This document shows, one piece after another, positions 11,452 through 21,958 of a DNA stretch of 64,000 nucleotides. Position 1 is the first letter of the stretch, and the number at the start of each line of letters is the position of its first letter. The notes under the pieces are model-generated. The model worked only from the letters and a program-made list of their open reading frames with translations, was not told the origin of the DNA and searched no databases. The stretch is from Notospermus geniculatus. Lineage: Eukaryota > Nemertea > Pilidiophora > Heteronemertea > Lineidae. A program made the translations under genes and the position numbers. The stretch lies in the NCBI GenBank assembly GCA_002633025.1, contig NMRB01000349.1, positions 204,490-268,489 on the forward strand, in the 5' to 3' direction.

Positions 11452-11893
11452 GGTTAGTGATAAAACCCGGAACGAAACGAAACGAAATGAAATCGTCGAA
11501 ATCATCGAACTTTGCATGATTTGCATCAATTTATATTCGTTTTATTGTCTTGTAACACCGATATTTAAATAAGTGGTTAACGTAGAATCTGCTCCGACAT
11601 TGACGCTTGCTTTATGCACCAACCGAATGAGTGAAGAAAACGCAGAACAAAAACTGGCGGTAACTTGAGGAGCACCGAAGAGAATATCGTACATGATGAT
11701 TCTGATTGATTTTAAAATAATAATTCAATTTGATTTTGTGTGGTATGTCGAAAAAACGTCAATCCCCAGGCGAAAGCATACATCTGCAACATAATGACAC
11801 TTATTTAGGCCTACGTTAATTCTCAAATTCCTTGCGAGTCCCATTTCGATGATTTCATTTCATTTCGTTTCATTCCGGGTTTTATCACTAACC
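11452..11893. mobile_element. MITE with 10-bp TSD, left-arm copy
   Basis: The ends ggttagtgataaaacccgga and its complement ...ttttatcactaacc are flanked by ataaaataaa on both sides (11442-11451, 11894-11903). A 9-11 bp duplication suggests a Mutator-like source. It ends about 60 bp before the GPCR start and is shared by both arms, so it was present before the duplication. No coding sequence. Confidence 0.8.
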
Positions 11894-12373
11894 ATAAAAT
11901 AAAGCTTTAGTTGGATGCGTACGCCTTGATTTCGAAAAGCTGGCGTCGATATGCACCGGGAAATGAACAACATGTCCTTGATGATCACACCTGGTCCATC
12001 TATTAGTGAATCGAGTAGCTTTGCGACAGCTGCCGTCAGTTCACTGAAATACGCCGTTGACATTGCTATCTACGTCATGACGGTTCCTTTGCCGCCGATC
12101 CTTGGCATTGTTGGTCTGCTGGGAAACTTCCTGAGCTACATTCTAATGAACCAGAAGAAGTACGCCAAAAGCACGGCATGTTTCTACATGCGCTGTCTCG
12201 CCACTTCAGATTGTTTCTACATATATGGGCGAATATTATTGCGTTATGTTTTGGTGATGGCGCCACAACTTTTTGAAAACACCCGCGTCAAACATCCATT
12301 TTGTTTGTACTATTTCACGAATTTCAAATTGGGACAGTTCCTCTCGCCATGTTTACTGGTTGTTATGGCATTC

Positions 12374-14210
12374 TAGTCAGGTCAATATATGGAAAATACC
12401 CCCTCAACCTCCAAAAAATTGCTACAAAAGGTTTTTCAATTGATTCTGGTAGGTTTTAGTGTACTTTTTAACATACTAAAAGTTTACCAAAGTTGGACCC
12501 CCGGAAAAGTGTTTTTTTCAAGATGGCGCCCAAGATGGCTGCCGAAGCCTCTGAATGGCCATAAGTCTGTAACTATCAACTCAAATTTGATGATCTTAGT
12601 GTCTATCCCTAGGTTTTCGGGGGCAAGGAACACAATAAAACAATAAAAAACAATGTTGGCCCATTACGTAACACGGAAATCCAATATGGCGTCAAACATG
12701 GCCGCCGACACCTCTGAATGGCCATAAGTCTGTAACTATTAACTCAAATTTGATGATCTTGGTGTCTATCCCTATGTTTTGGGGGGCAAGGAACACATTA
12801 AGACCATTAAAAATGACATTGGACCAGTACCTAACAGATAAGTCCAATATGGCGTCCAACATGGCCACCAGCACCTCCATACAGCCAACTGTTCATCATT
12901 CAAATTTGATGATCTTTGTGTCTATTCACAGGTTTATGGAGGAATGGAACACAATAACACAACTTTGGATGTCACTGAGCTATTGAATCATGAAATTCAA
13001 TTCACGAGCATCAACTGTCAACCATCACCTATTACGCAAACACCTTTGTCCATAAAATAAGTTTTAGAGCGTTCAGTTTTGAGTGTCATCCTCCTCCTCA
13101 ATGTGTCTATTCACAGGTTTATGGAGGAATGGAACACAATAACACAACTTTGGATGTCACTGAGCTATTGAATCATTATGAAATTCAATTCACAACCACC
13201 AACTGTCAACCATCACCTATTACGCAAACACCTTTGTCCATAAAATAAGTTTTAGAGCGTTCAGTTTTGAGTGTCATCCTCCTCCTCAGTATCGACCTCT
13301 TGAGTGCTGTTTGGATTGTCACAGTTTTCGGTTTGGCAAGGGCCACATGCAGCAGCGAAAGGGAGTCCATAGCGTCCGCAGCTGCATCGGGAGGACTTGC
13401 ATCCTCCCAAACAGTTGCAATGGATAATTTTCAAAAGTTAGCGGTTAGTCAGGTCCGTGGTCAGGCGCAGCATTCTTTTCGGTCATAATTGGAATTAACT
13501 GATCGTTTACCTGCTTCCATCCCCATTCAGTTGGGTTCATTTCATTTGCCATCCCCATCCATACCATAATTTGGAAGTACACGCATTGGCTGGGCTATGG
13601 AATCTTGTGGCTGGGGAAGTTGAGGGAAGCCTTTCAGGAGTGACAGATGCTTTAGCAGTTGCCACTTTCTTGTAGACTTGCCACCAAAGAGATCAACCAT
13701 CAGGTCTTTGCCCAGTTTGGATATGTCCTCTTGAGATTTGTTTTGAAGGATGAATGCACTAGCACAGGACTTCATGACAGGATCAGATTTCACTAATTTC
13801 TGGAAAGCTGACTTTTTTCCGATGCAGAAAATCCTTCAGTCTTATNTTGAGTTAATAGTTGCAGACTTATGGCCATTCAGAGGTGTCGGCTGCCATGTTT
13901 GACGCCATATTGGATATCCGTGTTACGTAATGGGCCAACATTGTTTCTTATTGTCTTAATGTGTTCCTTACCCCCGAAAACCTAGGGATAGACACCAAGA
14001 TCATCAAATTTGATTTGATAGTTACAGACTTATGGCCATTCAGAGGTTTCAGCGGCCATATTGGGCGCCATCTTGAAAAAAACACTTTTTCGGGGGTCCA
14101 ACTTTGGTAAACTTTTAGTATGTTAAAAAGTACACTAAAACCTACCAGTATCAATTGAAAAACCTTTTGTAGCAATTTTTTGGGGGTTAAACTGTATTTT
14201 GACCTGACTA
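12374..14210. mobile_element. TIR element inserted in the left GPCR copy
   Basis: The ends are tagtcaggtcaa and ttgacctgacta, with ttc repeated on both sides (12371-12373, 14211-14213). The intact copy supplies the empty site. Long inverted arms (about 12374-12750 and 13855-14210) surround two kinds of direct repeats: a 163-bp unit (12548, 12711) and a roughly 184-bp unit (12917, 13100). The middle carries a minus-strand coding relic. One ambiguous base lies at 13846. A 3-bp TSD does not fix the superfamily. Confidence 0.8.
13300..13800 (-). pseudogene. Cys-rich (CXC-like) protein relic inside the element
   Basis: On the minus strand an 83-codon frame (13542-13793) has ASAFILQNKSQEDISKLGKD and a Ser/Leu-rich helix. 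Beyond its stop come NPTEWGWKQVNDQLIPIMTE and, in another frame, CNCLGGCKSSRCSCGRYGL followed by CGPCQTENCDN. The order PTEWGW, PIMT, then a CxC...GCK...CxC cluster matches the C-terminus of a protein type I recall from transposon-rich invertebrate genomes, with a Tesmin/TSO1-like Cys pattern. It has frameshifts and no start, so it is a captured or residual fragment and not a gene. Confidence 0.5.
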
Positions 14211-14726
14211 TTCCACCGGTTCCTCGCCGTTAATTGGCCACTAGCAGCTGCCACGATTTTAACCATGCGGCGGTCTAAGATAAGCGTTGTTGTTGTGTTT
14301 GGATGCGGTATTCTCTTCGCGCTTGCCCAGTTGTCAAGAACGTGGCAGGAAAAGTATAGTCACTGGTTGTGCCCTTATTACTATGACCCACCGTTTGACG
14401 TCATCTATGAATGGATTGGAGGGGTAGTTGAAACGTTTTTGCCAATATCGGGTATTTTTTTCTTCAACATTGGAATTTTGATTGCCATCAACCGAAGCAG
14501 GCAAGACAAGGAGCTGAAGAAATCAAAAACAGGCTCTAAGGACTCCTCCGTCAACCTGGCGACTTTTTTGGTGACCAGTACCTTTATTGTGTTCAGGGTT
14601 CCAATGGAGATTAACGATTATTACTGGGAATATAGACAGGGGAAAGTGACCCCTGACATGCAGCAGTTACAGAGAATTTCACTCAATGCTGGTGTTCTTG
14701 CTGAGGGCATGATCTACTGCCTCAAC

Positions 14727-14755
14727 CGTTTGCAAGCTAACACATAGATATACGA
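14727..14755. other. 29-bp micro-inversion in TM7 of the left GPCR copy
   Basis: The segment cgtttgcaagctaacacata... here is the exact reverse complement of the corresponding coding segment in the right copy (22005-22033). Flanks ctcaac and gttaag form a short inverted repeat at the breakpoints. The right copy encodes the expected NSYIY motif, so the left is the derived state. Confidence 0.85.
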
Positions 14756-15179
14756 GTTAAGACAGGAGATGTTTCGAATAGTTTTATGTTCACGAAAATA
14801 AAACAATGGACGGATCCTACCGTGTTTCGGTTGATGTCATCAATACAAATTTTACGGTTCTTGAATCAATGTCGGTCTGCTGACCAAACGTATTCCGTAA
14901 TGTCTGAAACAGATTCTGGCATTCGTACTGAATCAGTCTTGGTTAGAATTTGACGTGGAGTATATTTGAACGCATCGCCATTTTCGCAAAAAGTCTGGCA
15001 AGGGGGGTGATGTTGGGAAGTACCTTCCAAAATCCGCAAAGAAAGCCACTCAGGGATTTCTACTTTAGTAGTGAATTGATACAGAATAAATTGGCAGGAA
15101 AGAAGAGGAAGGTTCACACCATAACCTTAGAACCCACTTGCCTATGCCTGGTAAGAGTAAGTTAATTTTCCTCCCGCAT

Positions 15180-15680
15180 AGGCATCGCACCTGAGGATCA
15201 AATCCGCTGTGCCTTGTCCTTTCATTTCGCTTGATTGGCGAGTTGCCAACGCCCTTACATCTTCCCTAGGTTTGTCATATTTATTTCTCCCAGGCATTTA
15301 AGTGAATGTACTGTTTCGTACAGCATCCTACTCTTGTCTGCGTACTCGATTATACGTTGTCGATTGCTTATTCCAGTTGTTGGACCTTCGGTGAGCCATT
15401 CAACGCACGCCATGGCAACTGCATGTGGCTGATCAAACCATTGCTTGAGAACAGCCAGGGGCTTCTCCAACCCTCCTGGGACACCTTCCAGTCCCTCTAC
15501 GGCCCTTTTGGCTTTGCCTTCGAGGAACTGAAGAAGTCTGTCTCGGATAATGACTATCTTCCAACCAACTCACTAAACAACTAAAATGTGCTGTAAATCT
15601 AAATATTCACGTGGATCCCCAGAGAATTTTATCACATCCTAAGGTGGCAAGGTTGACTTCAAAGCAATCTGGTCCATACT
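15180..15680 (-). pseudogene. BEL/Pao-type gag (DUF1759-like) fragment, left arm
   Basis: Reverse-complement copy of 18825-19610. The minus strand includes LTEGPTTGISNRQRIIEYAD and the adjacent KSRMLYETVHSLKCLGEIN. It lacks the TA-MITE found in the other copy, and stops and frame changes are present. It is truncated at 15177 relative to the right copy. Confidence 0.6.
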
Positions 15681-15684
15681 ACTC

Positions 15685-16317
15685 GCAAGCTTCTCGAAAG
15701 TACACCGAGGATTGGATACAGCACCTGAAGACGAGATTGTTCTTGCAAATGCCACATGACCATGCACAAGCACGACAAGTCGAAAAACATCGCTGTAGCG
15801 CCCGTAACGACGGGCGCCAATTTAATATATCGTACCGACAGTCATCAACGAATTTTTTGTGCCGTTTATCGTCACTAAAATCCGCAATAGTACTCGCAGC
15901 ACGGCTGATGTAATGTCGATGCTGACGTCGATGAACGCACGACACTGAAGAAACATATGACGCAGATCGGCTGTTCGTTTGCTCACTTCTTTGAAACTGT
16001 GTGTGAGCGTAACTTGCGGTAAGTTTGGACCATTGTATTAAGACAAATGTTAACACTGGGCCCATGCTATCGATGAGCGAAAAGCTGACAATATTGACTG
16101 GTATTGTGACGATGCTGATTGCAAAATTGCCCTCTCAGGAATGGATGGCCGCCCTTTTGTTTCTCGCTTCAACTAACTCGTACCTAGACTCAAAACTTTA
16201 CGGTACTGGGTATACTTTTGTAGGACGACATTGAACCTGGGTATATTTCTGTTATACCCAGGACGACATTAACCGATTCGGCATTTCTCAGTATCACCCT
16301 GCACTCAGAAGTGGTGG
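15685..16317. repeat. Inner left arm, unrecognised part
   Basis: Mirrors 17420-18033. A 128-codon minus-strand frame (15679-16065) has a shortened counterpart at 17666-17926, but no domain is recognised. It includes a palindromic tatacccagg block (about 16205-16290) shared with 17430-17530 and with the element at 18034. Confidence 0.5.
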
Positions 16318-16569
16318 TCACAGGAAATTACGCAGTCGGAGTGAATTAGGATCTAGGGGCTGTTGTTCCACTGGATATAGACAAACTGGCAGTTCCTTTG
16401 TCCAGTTGCTTACCATAGGACTCGGATCCATTGACTGTTGAACCCGTGTAGTTTGGTGGAAAATCAGCTGCTCTTCAAAGAAGTATCGCCAAAAAGGATG
16501 GATAATTTCCATAATATAAACAGTCTTACCTTTGACGTTGTCCAGGAAGGAGCTACCGAGATAGCACAA
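16318..16569 (-). CDS. Unknown 83-aa frame, left-arm copy
   Basis: Encodes a short protein with HPFWRYFFEEQLIFHQTTR and a proline-rich C-terminus. The right-arm copy (17162-17413) is the same length with one visible difference (G to C at residue 5). Not recognised; it may be an exon of the retroelement that also supplied the gag fragments. Confidence 0.25.
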   Translation of the reverse strand: MCYLGSSFLDNVKGKTVYIMEIIHPFWRYFFEEQLIFHQTTRVQQSMDPSPMVSNWTKELPVCLYPVEQQPLDPNSLRLRNFL

Positions 16570-16588
16570 AATTCACTGGATAAGGGAT

Positions 16589-16710
16589 GACTATAGAACC
16601 ACATAGAGCTAGTATTATTCTACATCGAGGTTGGGGTAATCCCCAACGCTGCGTTTTGCGCTGTGCAGCCTATCGCATCGTGGTTTGACACATGTATGAC
16701 TTATGTCATC
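16589..16710. repeat. Partial third copy of the 6.6-kb repeat tail
   Basis: gactatagaaccacatagag through the tatgacttatgtcat end matches about 6650-6785 and 7280-7410. It lies at the edge of the unduplicated centre of the inverted duplication. Confidence 0.75.
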
Positions 16711-17145
16711 TGTAGCGATACGGAGTACCGATATGGCTTTCTTTTCGGATGCAAGCGTGGGATGCCGCTGCAAAAATGTCTGCAACCGGCGGGATAAACG
16801 TTTGTATCAACAGAAATAATTTTATTCGCAGTTACATGTTTGGCCGCTAGAGGGTCGCCGATTATGACCCATCTGTCTATACTGTGCGGCTTTAAAATAT
16901 GTGCAGCACGCGCGCTACTGCGGCTAAAATTAAAATGTGTGCTGTACCCCGCCAATCGACGTCATCTTCGGAGGTACTCGGCTACATTCGGGCGGCCATC
17001 GTAACCTACCTCGACTGTATATAGGAGCCTCGGCGTTGTAATCATCTCGCAAATCACGAGATAATTCAGTGATTCGCCGCAGTGAGTGGGTCGTCTGTGA
17101 CATTGACCGTAACCTTCCGCACTTGATGATNACTGTACAGACATC
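16711..17145. other. Unique centre of the inverted duplication
   Basis: This stretch has no mirror partner and forms the loop between the arms. No gene is recognised. One ambiguous base lies at 17131, next to the right-arm boundary. Confidence 0.7.
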
Positions 17146-17161
17146 CCTTATCCAGTGAATT

Positions 17162-17413
17162 TTGTGCTATCTCTGTAGCTCCTTCCTGGACAACGTCAAA
17201 GGTAAGACTGTTTATATTATGGAAATTATCCATCCTTTTTGGCGATACTTCTTTGAAGAGCAGCTGATTTTCCACCAAACTACACGGGTTCAACAGTCAA
17301 TGGATCCGAGTCCTATGGTAAGCAACTGGACAAAGGAACTGCCAGTTTGTCTATATCCAGTGGAACAACAGCCCCTAGATCCTAATTCACTCCGACTGCG
17401 TAATTTCCTGTGA
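17162..17413 (+). CDS. Unknown 83-aa frame, right-arm copy
   Basis: Same frame as 16318-16569 on the opposite strand, kept open in both arms. An in-frame gtaag-like site occurs shortly after the start (aaaggtaagac), so it could instead be an exon edge. No recognised domain. Confidence 0.25.
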   Translation: MCYLCSSFLDNVKGKTVYIMEIIHPFWRYFFEEQLIFHQTTRVQQSMDPSPMVSNWTKELPVCLYPVEQQPLDPNSLRLRNFL

Positions 17414-18033
17414 CCACCACTTCTGATTGTAGGGTGATACTGAGTAATGCCGAATCGGTTAATGTCGTCCTGGGTATAACAGAAATATACCCAGGTTCAA
17501 TGTCGTCCTACAAAAGTATACCCAGTACCGTATGGTTTTGAGTCTAGGTACGAGTTAGTTGAAGCGAGAAACAAAAGGGCGGCCATCCATTCCTGAGACG
17601 GCAATTTTGCAATCAACATCGTCACAATACCAGTCAATATTGTCAGCTTTTCGCTCATCGATAGCATGGGTCCAGTGTTAACATTTGTCTTAATACAATG
17701 GTCCAAACTTACCGCAAGTTACGCTCGCACACAGTTTCAAAGAAGTGAGCAACCAAACAGCCGATCTGCGTCATATGTTTGTTCAGTGTCGTGCGTTCAT
17801 CGACGTCAGCATCGACATTACATCAGCCGTGCTGCGAGTACTATTGCGGATTTTAGTGACGATAAACGGCACGAAAAATTCTTTGATGACTGTCGGTACG
17901 ATATATTAAATTGGTGCCCGCCGTGACGGGCGTAGAGCGATGTTTTTTGACTTGTCATGCTTGTGCATGGTCATGTGGCATTTGCAAGAACAATCTCGTC
18001 ATCAGGTGCTGTATCCAATCCTCGGTGTACTTT

Positions 18034-18806
18034 TGTAGATCGAACTATACCCAGGGTATAGTTTTGTGGGACGGCATTGAAGCTGAATCGGTTAATGTCG
18101 TCCTGGGTACACCTCATTATTACCCTGGGTATTCTGGGTAAACCTTTTTGTTACCCAGGACAATCCTGGTATAAATAAGGTACCTTAACATTACCAAGTT
18201 TGAAATCCGCACCATTTTCCAACTTCGCTCGAGGTATTATTCTTGCCCGCCACGAACTTATACACGTGCATTTTGACGTGGTGATTGTCAGCAGCTCTCA
18301 GAATGGCAACTCGCCTTAAAGACTGCGATTTACAGGCGTATTTGCAATCTATTCCATCCTATAGGGATGGAATTTTCATTTCAAAAGGAAGAGAGCTGAA
18401 GAAAAATCTGGTGGATGTTGGTAATGGTAGATACAATTTGAAAGCAGGTGTCAAAGTTGATGCGAAACTGAAGTGGGTTGCACGCGACACCATGATGTGC
18501 ATTGAGGGGCAATTGCCAGCAAGGAATTGCCAGCGAGAACGTGAACGCACGTACCGCAACCTCGGGCGCAGGTGGAAAATGGCGCGGATTTTAAAACTGG
18601 GTAATGTTAAGGTACCTTATTTGTACCCAGGACGATCCTGGGTAACAAAAAGGATTACCCAGGATTACCCTGGGTAATAATGAGGTGTACCCAGGACGAC
18701 ATTAACCGATTCAGCGGCATTGAACCTGGGTATATTTCTGTTATACCCAGGACGACATTAACGGATTCGGCCTGAGTAATAATGTCAGTCATGTTGATGA
18801 AGCTTT
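18034..18806. mobile_element. Nested foldback insertion, right arm only
   Basis: The left arm reads gtactttcgagaagctt without interruption. Here about 770 bp is inserted with cttt on both sides (a possible 4-bp TSD). Inverted blocks near 18080-18190 and 18598-18720 share gaatcggttaatgtcgtcct and ggtaccttaacattacc. A 130-codon frame (18285-18677) lies between them and runs into the repeat, so it is unlikely to be a real gene. Confidence 0.6.
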
Positions 18807-18824
18807 CGAGAAGCTTGGAGTAGT

Positions 18825-19690
18825 ATGGACCAGATTGCCTTGAAGTCAACCTTGCCACCTTTGGATGTGATAAAATTCTCTGGGGATCCACGTGAATATT
18901 TTAGATTTACAGCACACTTTACAGTACAGGTCACAATTGACATCCCTAAATTCGCGCAAGTTACGCGTAAGTCACTCGTAACTTACGCAACAACTCACGA
19001 GCTGTGTTACGCGCAACTTTCGAGGTGAGTTACGTGGTGAGTTACGCGAATTTCGCTAGCTACGCAGTGATTTACGAGGCCAGTTGCGCGATTTTGGCGA
19101 GTTACGCGGTGAGTTACGCGAAACCAAAGCCGTGAGTTACTCGTAAGGTACGCGTAACTTACGCGAAGCCGTAGGGATGTCAATTGTGACCTGTACTGTA
19201 GTTGTTTAGTGAGTTGGTTGGAAGACAGTCATTACCCGAGACAGACTTCTTCAGTTCCTCGAAGGCAAAGCCAAAAGGGCCGTAGAGGGACTGGAAGGTG
19301 TCCCAGGAGGGTTGGAGAAGCCCCTGGCTGTTCTCAAGCAATGCTTTGATCAGCCGCATGCAGTTGCCATGGCGTGCGTTGAAGGGCTCACCGAAGGTCC
19401 AACAATTGGAATAAGCAATCGACAACGTATAATCGATTACGCAGACAAGAGTAGGATGCTGTACGAAACAGTACATTCACTTAAATGCCTGGGAGAAATG
19501 AATATGACAAGCCTAGGGAAGATGATTGGCAAGTTGCCAGCGCCCTTACAAGTGAAATGAAGGGACAAGGCACAGCGGATTTGATCCTCAGGTGTGATGC
19601 CTATGCTGGAAGTTCATTGAGCAACAATAGGATGTTGTGAGTGATCCAGTTTTGGCAGCATTGCCGAGGCACAGAAGAAAGAAATGAAAT
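18825..19690 (+). pseudogene. BEL/Pao-type gag (DUF1759-like) fragment, right arm
   Basis: The reading starts with LPPLDVIKFSGDPREYFRF (18850s) and is interrupted by a 277-bp MITE. It continues with LLQFLEGKAKRAVEGLEG, then VLKQCFDQPHAVAMACV, YADKSRMLYETV and MTSLGKMIGKLPAPLQVK (stop at 19558). Traces continue in other frames to about 19690 (FGSIAEAQK). The order FSGDPxEYxxF, LLQFLEGKA, YADKSRxLYE matches the DUF1759 gag-like region of BEL/Pao retrotransposons as I remember it. No protease, RT or integrase is present. Because the right copy extends further than the left, the left arm probably lost sequence at 15177. Confidence 0.65.
18922..19198. mobile_element. TA-MITE with gttacgcg-rich core, copy A
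   Basis: The TIRs are cagtacaggtcacaattgac / gtcaattgtgacctgtactg, with TA at 18920-18921 and 19199-19200. The empty site is in the left arm (ttttagttg). The core is built of degenerate gtgagttacgcg / cgtaacttacg words in both orientations. The second copy is at 33630-33905. Confidence 0.9.
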
Positions 19691-20940
19691 GGTCCATGGA
19701 CCATGTGCTCACCTGGGTGAACGTACCAGAAAAACAAATGACAAATGTTAAATCGAAATGTTCCAGGGTCATGTATCCTCGTTAGATGCACCTGATAAAA
19801 ATTTGGAGAAAATCCAGTTCAGGAGTTACATGTACTGGACTTTGAGCTTTGGTTATGGCCACCTGGTGGCCAAGCGGAGAATTGAATCGGACCAAAAAGT
19901 GGTGTCATAGGTCATCTGACATAGGGGTGTATATGTACAGTCATTGACATTAGTTTATCTACACCTACCACCCTGAATGTTTCAAAGACTACTGGGCCAA
20001 TTTTAACACGGTTTGTACCACATGAAAGTATATAACCTTGGTCATAATTCTGCATCAAAATTTGGGAAATTTGGAAATATCATAATTAAGTAATACCTCA
20101 TTAGAAAACCCCCTAGAAATCAACATTTTTATTATGGAATTTTTTGGTGACTTTTGTTACAGGGTTGATAGAGTGGAAGTTTCTAAGGATTTTGGGCTTT
20201 GTTTCATCAAAATATCTTGAGTGGTTGCTGAGATATTTGAGATTATCAAAATTTCGATAATTTGAGAATTTCCAAATTTTCACAAAATTTTGATATTAGT
20301 AGACAGAGCTCACCTAAAAACGTAGGATTATGAAGTTTTGGAACTTATAGCTTAAACTGGTTAGAAGTTAAGCATGTCTTAAGTTAAGGGGGTATTTTCA
20401 AATATGAATATCTCTGCCCAGTTAACGCAAAAAGTTCCAAAATTATTGTAAACCAATATTCCGAGGTTAGCTTTAACTGATGACATCAAAATTTCCTGAA
20501 AAACACGAAAATCTCAAATTATCAAAATTTCGATAGTCTCAAATATCTCAGCAACCACTCGAGATATTTTGATGAAACAAAGCCCAAAATTCTTAGAAAG
20601 TTCCATTCTATCACAACTGGAACAAAAGTCACCAAAAAATTCCATAATAAAAATGTTGATTTTTAGGGCTTTTTCTAATGAACTATTACATAATTATGAT
20701 ATTTCCAAATTTCCAAAATTTTGATGTAGAAATATGGCCAAGAAGATATACNGGACCGAAACTTGGTATCATAGGTCATCTGACCTAGGGGTATATATGT
20801 ACCAAGTTTCAGATCAATAGCTCCAGCGGTTACGAAACGTGCCCTGCTAACGGAACACGACGGACGACGACGACGACGACGACGGACGACGGACGCAGAC
20901 CCACGACAAGAGCTCACCCCAGGTGAGCTAAAAAACAAGG
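19690..20940. repeat. Long interspersed non-coding repeat ending in ggtgagctaaaaa
   Basis: It begins near aaatggtccatggaccatgt and ends at the caggtgagctaaaaa word, with a (gac)n run at about 20857-20895 before the end. The same start and end occur at 30590-31420, which lacks the 700-bp foldback nested here. No coding frame. It is probably a non-autonomous transposon; the superfamily is not clear. Confidence 0.65.
20040..20735. repeat. Foldback nested in the 19.7-kb repeat
   Basis: About 20040-20280 and about 20500-20735 are inverted repeats (ggaaatatcataatta..., caacatttttattatggaat, aatatcttgagtggttgctg and their complements). It is AT-rich with no coding sequence. Confidence 0.75.
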
Positions 20941-21584
20941 ATTTTGGAGCATAGTACAACAGTAAGGACAACGGTAAATGGGTAGTTCTTCAGCACAAAC
21001 TGGCTAATGAGAAATCACATTGGTAGTTACACCTTCCACACTGTGGTTCAGACTGCCATGCAAAAAATCCTGGATATGCAGCAAACTACACTTGAAATCA
21101 TAATGCAAAGCATTTCTAGTTAAATAGCGACATGAAATAAAAATTAAAAATCATCATTTTTGCTCTGAATGCTCCTCACTGACCTTGTTTTTATGCCTAT
21201 TTTCCAAGCCTCAGTGCACACCCACGAGTGCATACAACTATGCCATCTTAGTTTATTTGGAATCTACAAGACCTGATTGAGGAATAATGGACAGGTGTAA
21301 CACCACCATACGCAATGGCTGAACCCCATTTTTTAGCCTTTGTGTAGCCTTCGTTTCAGAAGATGTAATTCCGTTACCGTTCAGTAATTCCGTTACCGCA
21401 CACTACCTCAGGAGAATGTCAATTTCTCTAATGTGTATGAGGATTTCACATTTATTGATATCCTGAATTACAGCTAAGGGCCTTAGCTGTAATATCTAAC
21501 TATTAGGGCAATGATAAATTCTTGAGGGTATGGGGGAGAATTTTTTAAAAATTGGGCACTTTTTGAAGCAGTTTTCTGCCAAAT
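20941..21584. other. Right-arm segment missing from the left arm, no gene seen
   Basis: With 19613-20940 this makes the roughly 2-kb stretch present only in the right arm. No coding frame or repeat end is recognised. Confidence 0.5.
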
Positions 21585-21958
21585 TAACTTACTCTCACCA
21601 GGCATAGGCAAGTGGGTTCTAAGGTTATGGTGTGAACCTTCCTCTTCTTTTCTGTCAATATATATTCTGTATCAATTTACTACCAATATAAAAGTAGAAA
21701 TCCCTGAGTGGCTTTCTTTGCGGATTTTGGAAGGCACTTCCCAACATCACCCCCATGCCAGACTTTTTGACGAAGAATGGCGATGCGTTCAAAGATACTC
21801 CACGTCAAATTCTAACGAAGACTGATTCAGTACGAACGCCAGAATCTGTTTCAGATATTATGGAATATGTTTAGTCAGCAGACCGACGTTGATTCAAGAA
21901 ACATTTTAAATTTGTTTTGACGACATCAACAGAAACACGGTAGGATACGTCCATTGTT

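Larger units (their letters stand above)
11951..14775 (+). pseudogene. Class A GPCR, left copy, disrupted
   Basis: This is the sister of the intact receptor at 21959-23008. The first part (11951-12373) covers the N-terminus to TM3. The second (14214-14760) resumes at HRF and runs to TM7. A 1,837-bp element (12374-14210) splits the gene between the codons for F154 and H155, exactly at the DRY-equivalent site. A 29-bp inversion at 14727-14755 turns TM7 into a short wrong tail and an early stop. Upstream, the right copy's N-terminal extension is closed by a stop here, which favours the start at ATGCAC (11951). About 8 amino-acid changes fall before the insertion and 2 after it. It could not make a working receptor. 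Confidence 0.85.
8174..16588 (+). repeat. Left arm of the large inverted duplication
   Basis: Sequence from tgatactgattagcagc (8174) to actggataaggga (16588) is present in reverse complement at 17146-29256. Arm-specific insertions are 8263-8993, about 10118-10945 and 12374-14210. At 15168-15177 the left arm joins two segments that are about 2 kb apart in the right arm. The GPCR coding parts differ by about 10 residues between arms, so this is not a haplotype or chimera copy. Confidence 0.9.

Noticed and set aside
18285-18677. 130-codon frame considered as a gene
   Set aside because: Its 3' part runs through the inverted arm of a foldback insertion, so it is mostly repeat sequence.
20857-20895. 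(gac)n run considered as an acidic or arginine-rich coding repeat
   Set aside because: The same run occurs near the end of the related non-coding repeat at 31350 and no frame extends beyond it.
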